Of a DNA stretch of 64,000 nt, positions 63,584-64,000 are shown piece after piece. The translations under genes and the position numbers were made by a program. Each line of letters starts with the position of its first letter. The stretch's first letter is position 1. The DNA is from Bowmanella yangjiangensis (GTDB taxonomy: Bacteria; Pseudomonadota; Gammaproteobacteria; Enterobacterales; Alteromonadaceae), in the NCBI RefSeq assembly GCF_017255015.1, contig NZ_JAFKCS010000007.1, forward strand, positions 62,292 to 126,291, read 5' to 3'. Under the pieces are notes generated by a model. That model was not told where the DNA came from and made no database searches. It was given only the letters and a program-made list of their open reading frames with translations.

Positions 63584-64000
63584 TTAGTCAGCAATGACCA
63601 GCTTATCAACTAACGCATTCAGGAAAACGTCCAGCACTCTTTTGTTTCGTTGGGATTGGCGGGTAACCACATAAATATCAGTTTGGTATTTAAGCATATC
63701 CGGCAACAATGCGCGCATTTCACCTTTTTCTACCCAACGCGTGGCATAGTGTTCGGGTAAGAAACCAATGTATTCGTGGGTTAGGATCAGAAATGCCACA
63801 CCTTCTCTGTCATTGGAGGTGGCTGTTACATTGAGCTGATCGAACAATTGGGGTTGATTCATTTGTTCTGCGTAAATAGGCAGCACCGCGCTGTGCTGAG
63901 CTATCGTTTGCAGGTCATCCGGGCTGCTAAACAAAGGGTGCGCGTTAGAGCAATACAAGGCGCTGGTTTCACTGTACAAGGAGTGTAACCTAAGCCCGTC
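63584..64000 (-). CDS. LysR-family regulator, C-terminal part
   Basis: The frame is open to the last base, so the gene begins outside the window. The 138 visible residues are a LysR effector domain: DGLRLHSLYSETSALYCSNA, then VAFLILTHEYIGFLPEHYA and LPDMLKYQTDIYVVTRQSQR before the end. No DNA-binding region is seen. Target unknown. Confidence 0.85.
   Translation of the reverse strand, partial: DGLRLHSLYSETSALYCSNAHPLFSSPDDLQTIAQHSAVLPIYAEQMNQPQLFDQLNVTATSNDREGVAFLILTHEYIGFLPEHYATRWVEKGEMRALLPDMLKYQTDIYVVTRQSQRNKRVLDVFLNALVDKLVIAD

Overview
The window comes from a marine-type gammaproteobacterium, most likely an Alteromonadales/Alteromonadaceae relative. This rests on gene content: NhaR, YccA, lipA-lipB-ybeD, gloB-yafS, metG/mrp, dcd, MltD, KatG, the DUF3360, DUF3025 and DUF3083 families, and a tRNA-Pro(GGG) almost identical to enterobacterial proL. 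Most of the 64 kb is core chromosome read from both strands.

Layout. 1-6.6 kb: a nitrilase-family hydrolase end, ribosome-hibernation-like factor plus YccA, NhaR, a LysR-controlled GST cluster and a DUF3360 permease. 6.6-11.9 kb: an AT-richer accessory island with an outer-membrane-barrel gene remnant, a TIR-STAND NTPase (putative antiphage), a membrane-anchored GNAT-like protein followed by an attC-like site, a tyrosine-recombinase remnant, a broken cassette gene followed by a clear attC, and a GIY-YIG cassette gene whose own attC is cut short. 12-39 kb: serine hydrolase, lipoate genes, glutamate-synthase-like protein, asnB, OsmC, DUF3365 haem protein, katG, GGDEF proteins, M28 peptidase, NatAB-like ABC transporter, mltD with an inserted four-helix-bundle element, gloB/yafS, metG/mrp, dcd and tRNA-Pro. 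39.3-42.5 kb: an isolated three-gene operon encoding an unknown protein, a FlgH (L-ring) homologue and a FlgT (H-ring) homologue with no other flagellar genes nearby. 42.7-64 kb: TetR and LysR regulated redox/detoxification genes, fumC, an Rrf2-controlled methyltransferase/flavoprotein pair, agmatine catabolism (aguA-aguB), a lipoprotein, an azoreductase, an M1 peptidase, a chemoreceptor and a truncated LysR gene.

Functional themes. Three LysR genes each sit divergently next to small redox or electrophile-detoxifying enzymes (GST, VOC, azoreductase), and KatG, OsmC and GloB add to oxidative/carbonyl stress handling. lipB-lipA form a lipoylation operon; aguA-aguB convert agmatine to putrescine.

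The best candidates for undescribed biology are (i) the orphan FlgH/FlgT operon next to tRNA-Pro, which may build an outer-membrane ring outside the flagellum or provide alternative ring parts, and (ii) the decayed cassette island carrying a TIR-STAND protein beside a membrane-anchored acetyltransferase-like cassette gene. A linked-hairpin repeat array upstream of the glutamate-synthase-like gene, and an inverted-repeat-bounded four-helix-bundle element sitting exactly at the mltD stop codon, also deserve attention. All assignments come from reading the sequence and from remembered family features; no database search was run.
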